Origin: Paraescarpia echinospica
Lineage: Eukaryota; Annelida; Polychaeta; Sabellida; Siboglinidae
DNA: 64,000 bases
Direction of reading: 5' to 3'
NCBI GenBank assembly: GCA_020002185.1
Contig: CM034537.1
Coordinates: forward strand, 69,928,048 to 69,992,047
The notes beneath the pieces were generated by a model that was given only the letters and a program-made list of their open reading frames with translations, did not search any database and had not been told where the DNA came from. Positions 51,465 through 62,800 of this stretch are shown here, piece by piece. Made by a program: the position numbers and the translations under genes. Position 1 is the stretch's first letter; every line of letters starts with the position of its first letter.

Positions 51465-53154
51465 CCGTTTCAGTTAACTGTTATGTTGAAGTGTAATCAG
51501 TCGCTCCCGACGAATTTATCAAAAACGTTTTCCACCGCTAGCGCCGCTTTGCGGATTTTTAAGGCTTAATAAATATGCGCCCGGTAGCGGCACCACCAGA
51601 GGTAGCGTTTTTCACAAGACAAAATGGCGATTCCTGTCGGAAGCGGGAAACAAAGTCAGGTGGAAATCAAGTTTATTTGTGGCGCCTGTTTTAAGAACAA
51701 GCGATAAAAAAACGATGATGGTCAATGGCAATAGGATAAAACATAATATACCACTTTCTGAAACGTTGGTTACCCGCCAGGTCAATAAAATATGAAAGTA
51801 AAAAATAAAAATTTGTGGCCCGAATTGGCTTGTGAAAACTCACAGGTGATTACAGTTCAAAGTAACGTTTCAATGTCAATATATGCAAAATATGGTTTAA
51901 ATGATTAGGCATAGTAGACTTGGTTGCAATGACGCCTAAATATGTGTTTGTAACTTCACTTCGTTGCAAAGTCATGCCACTTTGGTCCGAATCCAGCTTA
52001 TTTTATCAATTTTTGCCTTGATCTTATCGCATGACCTTGACCTCTAACGACCTCCAAAATGTCACCAAACGAATGGACATCCTAAAGTTAGTTGGAAATG
52101 ACACCTCAAACGTGTTTTTATGTTGCTTAGTTCCAAAATTAGGTCCATTTGAATATAAGACCCTGTATATAATGTCGGCCATCTTGGATTTGAGCCGAAA
52201 AATCTTTATTGGTCAGAATGGGCTACGAGGCTGGTTGCTGGGGATATTAGACAACCGGACCAATCAGAAAAAAATGGGCCAAGTGGCTCTGAAGTCCTTT
52301 GGACTAATACGTCTATATGTGACCCCGGCTGACCAAATGATTGATAAGTCGGAAAAATTGTAACATTGTTTTCTTACATCCTTGTAAAGGTTTGGTAGGG
52401 TGCTTTAAACGGTTTAAAAAATTATGACTACTACAAAAATTGGCGAAGTTATGGAGCATTGAACATGGTAGGGGTCAAAAAGTTAAAATGAAGAAAACGA
52501 CTGTTGAAGTTTTACATTATATATGCAAATGGATTACATGGAAATATTACATGCACAACATTCAAATGTGGCACACAGTATGTAATATGTATGTTATGTT
52601 GCAATGATACATTGGAAGTACAAATGTGCTGCTACAAAGACTTATCAAGTTATGCCAGATTATGTCTTTATGTGTAAAACTAAGAGGATAGATTATTTGA
52701 GAACAAAAGGTAGACTCACTGTTTTACAGTTTAAAACCTACAGGCAACTGTCCAGCTTAACAGAGGTCTAGTGGCTTAATGCTGTCTGTTGACACAAGCT
52801 ATTGCCAGTGACCAATTACAGATTAGTCACATTTTCAATCAAACAATAGCAGGCAGAGAATCTTAGCTCCACAGCTGGGTGTAATACACAACCAGAGCCA
52901 CCACTGATTCATGGTCAAGTAGATTAGCTCAATGCACCAACTAAGACAATACAAAACACTGTGAGTGACAGTGTCCAGAGTGAGGCCTAAGCAGTGTCCT
53001 CATTGCTGAATAGATCAATTAAACTTGCCAAGTGGGTGACATTCTGCACAAGTGTTCATTAATCCTTAGTGATTGTTCTGAACACCAGACTGACCACATA
53101 CCTAAACAAAGCGAATGTAATAGGTGAAGAACAGGCAGTGTTCAGATAGGGGTA
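51465..53154. other. No gene supported
   Basis: AT-rich sequence. The 110-codon frame at 52031-52363 has no recognisable motif. No repeat array was seen. Confidence 0.5.
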
Positions 53155-53379
53155 TTGGTTGAATTGTATTTGTCTCGACGCAAAAGGCTTTATTGTGCCT
53201 TCATCGATTATAAGAAAGCATTTGATTTAGTAGACCGGTCCTCACTATGGTCTAAGATAATTTCATGTGGTATTAATGATAATGTGTTGAAAGTTGTATA
53301 CAACTTGTACAAAAATGCTAAATTATGTATAAATTTAGGGCCAGGCTGTATCAGGTATGGCAAGGAGAAAACTGCATAG
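53155..53379 (+). pseudogene. LINE reverse transcriptase fragment
   Basis: RLYCAFIDYKKAFDLVDRSS is the motif A region of a non-LTR reverse transcriptase, followed by LWSKIISCGINDNVLKVVYN. The fragment is cut on both sides. Confidence 0.75.
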
Positions 53380-53464
53380 TTTAGTCATGCTGCTGGCTTT
53401 CTGGCACAATAAACACAATCTATTGTTGGGGGTGGTCTCAAAACCATATCACTAGATAATGTAA

Positions 53465-53710
53465 AACTTTTGCACTTTGGGGGCCCCTTAGGTGCCCTTA
53501 GACTGATTCAATCAATTACAGATTTCTTGTATATAGTGGCAGCATCCTAAGATACATCTATGCAAAATTAGAAAAAAAAGTTGCTCAACAGTTTTTGAAA
53601 AAATAGGCCAAATGTTACATTTTTACCAGTTTTGGGGTCCTTGGAGGCCCTAGGGAGCCCTTAAAATGATTCAATCAAATACAGATTTCTCGTGCATAGT
53701 GGCCAAAGGA
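53465..53710 (+). repeat. Diverged ~80-bp direct repeat
   Basis: Segments near 53465-53545 and 53630-53705 share GATTCAATCAA and TACAGATTTCT and their flanks; the copies are about 165 bases apart. Confidence 0.6.
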
Positions 53711-54257
53711 CTAAAAAACAGTAATTACGATTGGTCCGAATGTTCTGCACCACCCAGCTTTATAAAGAGGGGAATGTCAAGGACTAAACATTACCGGTTC
53801 AGTTATAAGCGCCAAAGTATGACATTTGAATTTATTTTATGAAAGTCCGACAATAATAGTTTACTAGTACAAGACTGTGAAAACCCATGAATTAATAAGC
53901 TGCTGAATAGCAGTGACATATAAACATGCAGTTTTTCATTACCATACTTAAAATGTTCATTACTTATACATTCATAACCAGGAGCTTTTCCTATAGGTAT
54001 CACCTGAATTATTTCTTGTATTTCTTTAGCATCAACCATCATTTGGTCATTAAATTGCATGTTGCTGCAATACATGTCAATCTTTTTAGTATGTGATGGA
54101 GAGCCAGGTACAGAATTAAGTAGAGACTGGCAGTGATGAAGCCACATATTCTTTACATTTTTAGCACCACATGCACCGCCAACATTGCTAGGATTTGGTA
54201 ACTTGGCATTGTTCATTTGTTTGATATCTATCCAGAAGTTTTTAAAGTCATTACTAC

Positions 54258-54904
54258 TTAGTTTTGAAACAAGTCGTTCGGCTTTAAGGGCTTCAGCATT
54301 TTTTTTACACAGTCTTTACTCCCTGCAGACCGCCATATGAGAAAAGACTCTCTAGCAACGAGGTGGGAGTCTCTGACCATATCATTCCAACCAAGAACGG
54401 CGTGCTTTGAAGACATGTTATGGGTCTTAGTAGGTATTACTTCAGAGGCATCCCTGAGTGAATTAATAATGTCTTCATAAAATTTGCATAGCAGTATCTG
54501 ATGGGCTTCATCATTACAATTCGGGTCGGTACAGCATAACACATCATGACGTACATCAATGGCAGATAAAAGCACACTGGTTTGAGTGTAATAGTTGTGA
54601 AGGTCTTGGTGAGTGGCAGCCCCCCACATAGGACAAGGCTGTCGAATTTGCTCATGAGTGGATGCTTCAGAAGTAGGTAATAAGTTGACAGATATGGTAA
54701 TGCATAAGGGTAGATGGTCCGATCATAATTAACTACCATATCAGAGATTGATGAGTGACTGGAGTGAGTGCTGAGCTCATGGTCCAACGTGATGATTTTC
54801 AGACCAAGAAGTCTTTTCTCATCGTTGTAAATTATAGGTTCAATAAATGGGTAGAGCGAACGTCTCCATAAAAAGCAAAGCCCGCCATAAGGGCGTCCAC
54901 TCAA
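54258..54904 (-). pseudogene. LINE endonuclease/linker fragments
   Basis: The frame 54904-54437 has GRPYGGLCFLWRRSL and KRLLGLKIITLDHELS, typical of the apurinic-type endonuclease of these LINEs. The overlapping frame 54629-54258 continues in a different register with VLLSAIDVRHDVLCCTDPNC. Frameshifts separate them. Confidence 0.6.
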
Positions 54905-55427
54905 ACCATCAAAAAAATCAATGGAACTAATACCACTGGCATTGAAATCAGGGTGAACAGAATTGAGATAGGAAAGGCACTGTTTGGAGAGTCAATGTTC
55001 TTGCACTGCAAGAATATCACAGGATTTTAAAATGTTAATTACGTTGTAAGCACTATTCCGTATGTTATTACCAAATGTTGATGTAATTTCCCTCATTTTA
55101 TTCCAATCTGCCTTCGAGAACAGGTGAATTTGATGAGGTGGTTTTTTGTGTAAGGTTTCCCAATTTTTGTTTCCAGCGTTAAAGTCTCCCCCATGTATGG
55201 AGATGTGAGTTTTTGAATTCTTGAGTGCTAAGGTGTTTAGTGCCTTTTTCTAGTTCATCCAAGGATTGCGTTTTACTGTGAGGTGGCTGTCAATCTCCAC
55301 TGCAGGATATTTTGTTTTGATGACTAGCTTTACCCCACCTCCACCTCGCTTACGATCTTTGCGGAAAGTTATGTAGTTTGGTAGGAGGAACTCAGATGTT
55401 TTAATGGTTTGGCCGGTTTGAGATGAG

Positions 55428-55688
55428 CTAATTCAGTGTTTTGCTGAAGATGCCATTACAGTTTGTGACAAGTGTTCGCCAGTTGTTTAGCTTGTTTGGA
55501 GTTTGGTTGGATTTGTTAGTATTATTGGGTGAACTAGTAGAGTTGTTGGACCATGTTCTGGTTCTGGGTGTAGATGTGCTGCTTTTAGATTTAGAGGCGG
55601 GAGTACCATTTCTTTTCTTTGGGCTGCTTGTTCTTTCCGGATTATATGTTGAGTCTACTGGTGGTATTGACATATTAGATGCATCCAA
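55428..55688 (-). pseudogene. LINE ORF linker segment
   Basis: Eighty-six residues rich in Ser, Thr, Pro and Asn, ending NWRTLVTNCNGIFSKTLN, where the endonuclease domain should begin; then a stop. Confidence 0.5.
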
Positions 55689-55750
55689 GTCTGATAACGG
55701 ATTATAATAACTTGATGTGACTAGGTCATTTATATGATATCAAGAGTTTG

Positions 55751-56595
55751 TGTAGTTGTGAGAGTCACATTTGGCACACACCCAATCAACGCTGCTGTGT
55801 TGTAGTTGTGAGAGTCACATTTGGTACACACCCAATCAACGCTGCTGTGTTGTAGTTGTGAGAGTCACATTTGGCACACACCCAATCAACGCTGCTGTGT
55901 TGTAGTTGTGAGAGTCACATTTGGCACACACCCAATCAACGCTGCTGTGTTGTAGTTGTGAGAGTCACATTTGGCACAAACCCAATCAACGCTGCTGTGT
56001 TGTAGTTGTGAGAGTCACATTTGGCACACACCCAATCAATGCTGCTGTGTTGTAGTTGTGAGAGTCACATTTGGCACACACCCAATCAATGCTGCTGTGT
56101 TGTAGTTGTGAGAGTCACATTTGGTACACACCCAATCAATGCTGCTGTGTTGTAGTTGTGAGAGTCACATTTGGTATACACCCAATCAATGCTGCTGTGT
56201 TGTAGTTGTGAGAGTCACATTTGGTACACACCCAATCAACGCTGCTGTGTTGTAGTTGTGAGAGTCACATTTGGCACACACCCAATCAACGCTGCTGTGT
56301 TGTAGTTGTGAGAGTCACATTTGGCACACACCTAATCAACGCTGCTGTGTTGTAGTTGTGAGAGTCGCATTTGGCACACACCCAATCAACGCGGCTGTGT
56401 TGTAGTTGTGAGAGTCACATTTCACACACACCCAATCAACGCTGCTGTGTTGTAGTTGTGAGAGTCACATTTGGCACTCACCCAATCAACGCTGCTGTGT
56501 TGTAGTTGTGAGTCACATTTGGCACACACCCAATCAACGCTGCTGTGTTGTAGTTGTGAGAGTCACATTTGGTACACACCCAATCAACGCTGCTG
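55751..56595 (-). repeat. 50-bp minisatellite grown from the LINE PHD-finger coding sequence
   Basis: About seventeen units of GTTGTAGTTGTGAGAGTCAC plus ATTTGGCACACACCCAATCA and ACGCTGCTGT (+ strand). The unit is the reverse complement of the codons for SSVDWVCTKCDSHNYN at the end of the PHD finger. Fifty is not a multiple of three, so each unit shifts frame and destroys the ORF. Confidence 0.92.
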
Positions 56596-56825
56596 TGTTC
56601 GTAATCATTTGAGCAAAGTTCGATGCATGAAATGTGGTACCGGATGCTACAGTTGTCATAGCATATTGCCTTGTGCTGCCATGAAACACCAAGATCACAA
56701 TAACCACATGGAAAGAATGACTCATCCCTGTGGCCATGTTGACATGGCAGAGGGCCTGGATTGGGTTGTATGTCTCCACTTATACCTAAGATGAGTAACG
56801 AAGGCGGCGCTGAGTGGTTTGACAT
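56478..56825 (-). CDS. LINE ORF N-terminus: 2A-like motif and PHD finger
   Basis: MSNHSAPPSLLILGISGD is followed by IQPNPGP, a 2A-like ribosome-skipping motif (consensus D-x-E-x-N-P-G-P, here with Gln in place of Glu), near 56751-56774. A PHD-type zinc finger follows: CGYC, CYDNC, RYHISC and WVCTKC. 2A-like motifs are known in some animal non-LTR elements. After the finger the frame runs into the 50-bp array and is lost. Confidence 0.75.
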   Translation of the reverse strand: MSNHSAPPSLLILGISGDIQPNPGPLPCQHGHRDESFFPCGYCDLGVSWQHKAICYDNCSIRYHISCIELCSNDYEHSSVDWVCTKCDSHNYNTAALIGCVPNVTHNYNTAALIG

Positions 56826-57463
56826 GCCATAATTTCGGGGTATTGAAATTCCAGTTTTATTTTGTCTTGTGCACAGACTTGGTTAGTGGTTGCAGCAACA
56901 ACTGGCGAGTTTAGGTCTGCTTGGTGAGCTGGGTATAAGCAGTTTAAAAGGAACTTGGCCCACAAAAACACGATAATTCATCACATGTTCATAGTTATGT
57001 AAAACGTTAAGTAGAATCACACAAAAATAATAATAAGATCACAGTAATTATAAAATTGCAGTAATTATATATCACAGTACTTTTCAATATAAAATTGTTG
57101 TAAATGTAAATCAGTCGTTATAAAAATAAAAAGCGCATTGAAATGTTACATAGACGTAATCAAATTATATTTAAAATTAATAATAAAAATATTTGCCCAA
57201 ATGAGAATCTCCTGCCCGGGTTTTACAAGCTGCATTTAAAAAAAATCTTATCTCTTGTGGAGTGGTCTATGGCTATCACTATGATCCCGACAGCTGGGCG
57301 TTTGCATGTCGTTGCTTGTGAGACGTGGGGAACGCTGTGCTGTCGTCGTGGATCGTGTGGCGGGTTGCATTGTGTCGATCGGCCTTTCTATAGGGTTAGT
57401 TGTGCAGTGGTGTGTGAAGGGGTAAACCGTTTGTGCGGCGAGGATGAGTAGTACTACCGACTG

Positions 57464-57800
57464 GTGACTACCAAACTACCTTCCGACTGCTCCTTTGCTA
57501 TACCAATGTGTTCTTTCTGGACCGTTTCCCTTGTTTTCTTTAATGGAACAAACTTATCGACGATGCACTATATTTCACTCTTTAAGATATTCCAGCATTC
57601 TGTTGCTGCCTTATTCTTAAGTGTGTTATTCCAGTCTATCTATTAAATATACCCTCTTGTCCTTATATCTTCCTTTGTGGAAGTTTCTCCTGAACTGCTT
57701 TTTATTATTCTTTTCTGCTTTTACTTTGATGGTAAAATGTATCTGGTTGTGATTACTGCTCCCCAGTGGCTCGCATATCTTGACATTGTCAACACAATTT
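57464..57800 (-). mobile_element. CR1 LINE fragment, antisense
   Basis: The reverse complement matches 26230-26500 of the CR1 copy, including the region encoding LGSSDHNQIHFTIKVK and ATECWNVLKSEI. Confidence 0.85.
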
Positions 57801-57942
57801 AATAGCTCACGTCAATATAACAAAACATAACTCACGTGTACAAATAACTAAGTAAAACTACAACAGTGAATTAAATAAAGTATAACATATTGACGAGCTT
57901 TGTGCATTATCACTGATGCGCAGTGAGACGTACAAGAGAACG

Positions 57943-58705
57943 CTAGCAATACTCGAACTTAAAAACCTTCCACCCCCAATCTAGTACCGTCACATACCAT
58001 AGTTTCATTTCTGCTTGGGTGCAACCCAATGAGCGACACATGTTTGCGGAGCGAGGCGATATGGCTCCTTTCCATTTGAATATGAGGGCTCCGAAAGATA
58101 TATACCCCGGTGCCTCATGGGAAGACCAGTGCGACTGGCACCAGTCGCGAACAGCCGGGGTGTCATACTTGACACATTTGCTTAAGTGGGCGTCGTCGAG
58201 GTCCGCATTGTCAGCCAACCATTCTTTGAACTTCCTCCCTGTATGGCGTCTCATTCGCATTCTCAATGCAGCCCTCCACAGTACTGTCATCGGAAAACTT
58301 GATCACAAGGACCGATTGGTCCACGGAGACACAGTCATTTGTGAATATAGTAAACAGGAAGGGGGATAGCACACAATCTTGTTGGGCACCTGTATTTGGG
58401 ATAAGAGGTCTGGAGATAGAGTTGTTGACTCTGACAGATTGAGGCCTGTGAAGAAGAAAGTTAAGGACCCAGTGACACATGGCAGGATGTACATTCAACA
58501 ATGAAAGTTTATCGAACAGCTTGAATGAGATGATATTTAAATGAGAAGTTTGATCCATTGAAATATATGTAAGTGAATACATACGTGATCCAAACATTTT
58601 TACTTGTAGTGGCAACTTCGAATGATCCGAAAATGTTTCAAAATAACGTCCGAAGCCGTTCAGTATACATTTAAGTATGTTGGTCCCAATAATGCCGTTA
58701 CACAA
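57943..58705 (-). pseudogene. LINE reverse transcriptase fragment
   Basis: 58705-58211 has SFKLFDKLSLLNVHPAMCHW, RPQSVRVNNSISRPLIPNTG, QQDCVLSPFLFTIFTNDC and IKFSDDSTVEG. These are the fingers/palm boxes of a non-LTR enzyme in which the catalytic box reads FSDDST. The family is different from the two CR1 types above. Downstream frames (to 57943) are not recognisable. Confidence 0.7.
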
Positions 58706-59293
58706 AGTTCCGTCTTATATATGTCCAGGACCTTTGCAGAAAGGATTTCTTTTACTGTTCCCACGTTTGTTTTAACCATTCCTGTATGTGTCAAGCAGTC
58801 TTTGATTTTCTTTTCCTTCTTGAGGAATCTTGTTTTGGAACCAAATGCTGCTATTTTCGACGTCAGATCTTCGTTTATGTATATCTCTTCGTCCCTATGG
58901 TGCTGGTTATGGTTCTTCAGTTTGATGCGTTGGTGGTAGACTTCGTCTCTCACCGCCTCACTACGAAAACTCACAATTATTGTACGTTTTCGGGGGCGTC
59001 CACGTTCGTCGGTCTTTTTTGCCTAGGCGGTGACTTCTTTCCAGGTCACTGATACCAATGTCTTCTAACCCCAATTTCTTTATTGTGTCGATGACTAAGT
59101 CGTTTGTGACTTCGTCTGATGTCTCTGGAATACCGGAGATGCGGAGGTTCGGACGACGCGTGTATTGTTCACATTTGTCCGCCTCCGTCTCCAACATTTC
59201 TATCTTCTCCTCCAGCGTATATTCACCTGTCAAAATGTCCATTAGATTAGCCGTAATAGGGTCGTCGCTAGCTGAACTGTCTTTGTGCGACAT
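58650..59293 (-). pseudogene. LINE ORF1 protein fragment (coiled coil, RRM-like, C-terminal domain)
   Basis: 59293-58961 starts MSHKDSSASDDPITANLMDI, has a charged helix (EEKIEMLETEADKCEQY) and then RRPNLRISGIPE and LERSHRLGKKD, as in ORF1 proteins that bind LINE RNA. 58974-58660 continues with RDEVYHQRIKLKNHN and IYINEDLTSKIAAFGSKTRF. A small frame change links the two. Confidence 0.75.
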
Positions 59294-59821
59294 CGCCCCG
59301 CGCGCGTCTTCGGCGACATGGGCCCCGCCAGTGATTGTTTGGCTGCACTCGATTGGTCAGACCGCTGTAGCACGCGTTGCACCCGGTCTGCTTATTTAGC
59401 ATTTGTTTGACCGGCGGTACTGCGCAGGCATCAATCCGCTGAAGCACATGTGTCATGCGTTTCAAGATGGCGACGTTAGTTGACTATAGAATAGAACACA
59501 AGTTTGCATTTATTCTAGTGAATTTATCTTCGTGATAAAAACAAGTTGACATAATAAAAGTACCAAAATATAATGCTTTGTCGCAGCCTTTTTGTTTTAG
59601 TACATCACTCCTTTTAAAACACTTGCACATTTAGGGTTTGCAAGATGAAAAGTTTTAGGTTACCATATAACTAGCCACAATAATCTATTTTCAGTTTTTA
59701 GGAAGCCAATCATCAAAACATTAAAGCAACAACGGTTATTTACATCACCGTGTTGGAAAAATATACTCTGCTACTTGGATTTTTTTCACTTAAAAACCAT
59801 TATGTGAAATCATGTGATTAC

Positions 59822-62800
59822 ATAGATAGAGACAGCTTGTTTGTCCGGAGGGCCCATGATCGGCTATTTTGTTTCCGGCCACGTGATCACAAAGACCAGA
59901 ATGGACCAATCACGTAGTCACGTGATAACAGAGACAGAAACAGAGACAACCTGTTTGTCCAGAGGGCCCGTGGTCGGCCATTTTGTTTCTGGTCATGTGA
60001 TCACAGAGACCAGAATGGACCAATCACGTGAAGCCACGTGATTGCAGAGACAGAGACAGCTTGTTTGTCCGTCGGGCCCATGGTCGCTCATTTTGTTTCC
60101 GGTCACGTGATCACAGAGACCAGAATGGACCAATCACGTGAAGTCACGTCACTACAGAGACAGAGACAGCTTGTTTGTCCGGAGGGCCCATGGTCGGCCA
60201 TTTTGTTTCCGGTCACGTGATCACAGAGACCAGAATGGACCAATCTCATGAAGCCACGTGATTATAGGGACTGAGACAGAGACAGCTTGTTTCTCCGGAG
60301 GGCCCATGGTCGGCCATTTTGTTTCCGGTCACATGATCACAGAGACCAGAATGGACCAATCACGTGAAGCCACGTGATAACAGAGACAGAGACAGAAACA
60401 GAGACAACTTGTTTGTCCAGAGGGCCCGTAGTCGGCCATTTTGTTTCTGGTCATGTCATCACAGAGACCAGAATGGACCAATCACGTGAAGCCACGTGAT
60501 TACAGAGACAGAGACAGCTTGTTTGTCCGTAGGGCCCATGGTCAGCCATTTTGTTTCCGGTCACGTGATCACAGAGTCCAGAATGGTCTAATCATGTGAA
60601 GTCACGTCATTACAGAGACAGAAACAGAGACAACTTGTTTGTCCAGAGGGCCCGTGGTCGGCCATTTTGTTTCTGGTCACGTGATCAGAGACCAGAATGG
60701 ACCAATCACGTGAAGCCACGTGATTGCAGAGACAGAGACAGCTTGTTTGTCCGTCGGGCCCATGGTCGCCCATTTTGTTTCCGGACACGTGATCACAAAG
60801 ACCAGAATGGACCAATCACGTGAAATCACCTGATTACAGAGATAGAGACAGCTTGTTTGTCCGGAGGGCCCATGATCGGCTATTTTGTTTCCGGTCACGT
60901 GATCACAAAGACCAGAATGGACCAATCACGTGAAGCCATGTGATTACAGATACAGCATGTTTATCCGTAGGGCCCATGGTCGGCCATTTTGTTTCCGGTC
61001 ACGTGATCACAGAGACCAGAATGGACCAATCACGTGAAGTCATGTCACTACTGAGTCAGCTTGTTTGTCCGGAGGGCCCATGGTCGGCCATTTTGTTTCC
61101 GGTCACGTGATCACAGAGACCAGAATGGACCAATCTCATGAAGCCACGTGATTATAGGGACTGAGACAGAGACAGCTTGTTTCTCCGGAGGGCCCATGGT
61201 CGGCCATTTTGTTTCCTGTCACATGATCACAGAGACCAGAATGGACCAATCACGTGAAGCCACGTGATAACAGAGACAGAAACAGAGACAACTTGTTTGT
61301 CCAGAGGGCCCGTGGTCGGCCATTTTGTTTCTGATCATGTGATCACACAGACCAGAATGGACCAATCACATGAATACATGTGATTGCAGAGACAGAGACA
61401 GCTTGTTTGTCCGTCGGGCCCATGGTCGCCCATTTTGTTTCCGGACACGTGATCACAAAGACCAGAATGGACCAATCACGTGAAATCACGTGACTACAGA
61501 GATAGAGACAGCTTGTTTGTCCAGAGGGCCCATGATCGGCTATTTTGTTTCCGGTCACGTCATCACAAAGACCAGAATGGACCAATCACGTAGTCACGTG
61601 ATTACAGAGACAGAGACAGCTTGTCTGTCCGGAGGGCCCATGGTCAACCATTTTGTTTCCGATCACATGATCACAGAGACCAGGATGGACCAATCACGTG
61701 ATGCCACGTGATAACAGAGACAGAAACAGAGACAAAGACAACTTGTTTGTCCAGAGGGCCCATGGTCGGCCTTTTTTTTCTGGTGACGTGATCACTGAGA
61801 GCAGAATGGACCAATCACGTGAAGCCACGTGATTACAGAGACAGAGACAGCTTGTTTGTCCGTAGGGCCCATGGTCAGCCATTTTGTTCCCGGACACGTG
61901 ATCACAAAGACCAGAATGGACCAATCACGTGAAATCACGTGATTACAGAGATAGAGACAGCTTGTTTGTCCGGAGGGCCCATGATCGGCTATTTTGTTTC
62001 CGGTCACGTGATCACAAAGACCAGAATGGACCAATCACGTGAAGCCATGTGATTACAGATACAGCATGTTTATCCGTAGGGCCCATGGTCGGCCATTTTG
62101 TTTCCGGTCACGTGATCACAGAGACCAGAATGGACCAATCACGTGAAGTCATGTCACTACTGAGTCAGCTTGTTTGTCCGGAGGGCCCATGGTCGGCCAT
62201 TTTGTTTCCGGTCACGTGATCACAGAGACCAGAATGGACCAATCTCATGAAGCCACGTGATTATAGGGACAGAGACAGAGACAGCTTGTTTCTCCGGAGG
62301 GCCCATGGTCGGCCATTTTGTTTCCTGTCACATGATCACAGAGACCAGAATGGACCAATCACGTGAAGCCACGTGATAACAGAGACAGAGACAGAAACAG
62401 AGACAAAGACAACTTGTTTGTCCAGAGGGCCCATGGTCGGCCTTTTTTCTGGTGACGTGATCACTGAGAGCAGAATGGACCAATCACGTGAAGCCACGTG
62501 ATTACAGAGACAGAGACAGCTTGTTTGTCCGTAGGGCCCATGGTCGGCCATTTTGTTTCCGGTCACGTGATCACAGAGTCCAGAATGGACCAATCATGTG
62601 AAGTCACGTCATTACAGAGACAGCTGGTTTGTCCGAAGGACCCATGGTCGGCCATTTTGTTTCCGGTCACCTGATCACAGAGACCAGAATGGACCAATCT
62701 CGTGAAGCCACGTGATTACAGGGACTGAGACAGAGACAGAGACAGCTTGTTTCTCCGGAGGGCCCATGGTCGCCCATTTTGTTTCCGGTCCCATGATCAC

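Larger units (their letters stand above)
53803..56830 (-). mobile_element. LINE with 2A-like/PHD N-terminus, decayed and truncated in the polymerase
   Basis: Read on the minus strand: a 2A-like and PHD-finger start (56825), a 50-bp minisatellite, a Ser/Thr/Pro linker (55688-55428), endonuclease pieces (54904-54437, with GRPYGGLCFLWRRSL), a linker (54629-54258) and the beginning of reverse transcriptase (54216-53803, with GKAPGYECISNEHFKYGNEK). The catalytic palm is missing. Losing the 3' end is unusual for a LINE and implies a later rearrangement. Confidence 0.75.

Noticed and set aside
52031..52363. 110-codon plus-strand frame
   Set aside because: No motif or codon pattern; AT-rich flanks and no promoter or poly(A) signal clearly paired with it.
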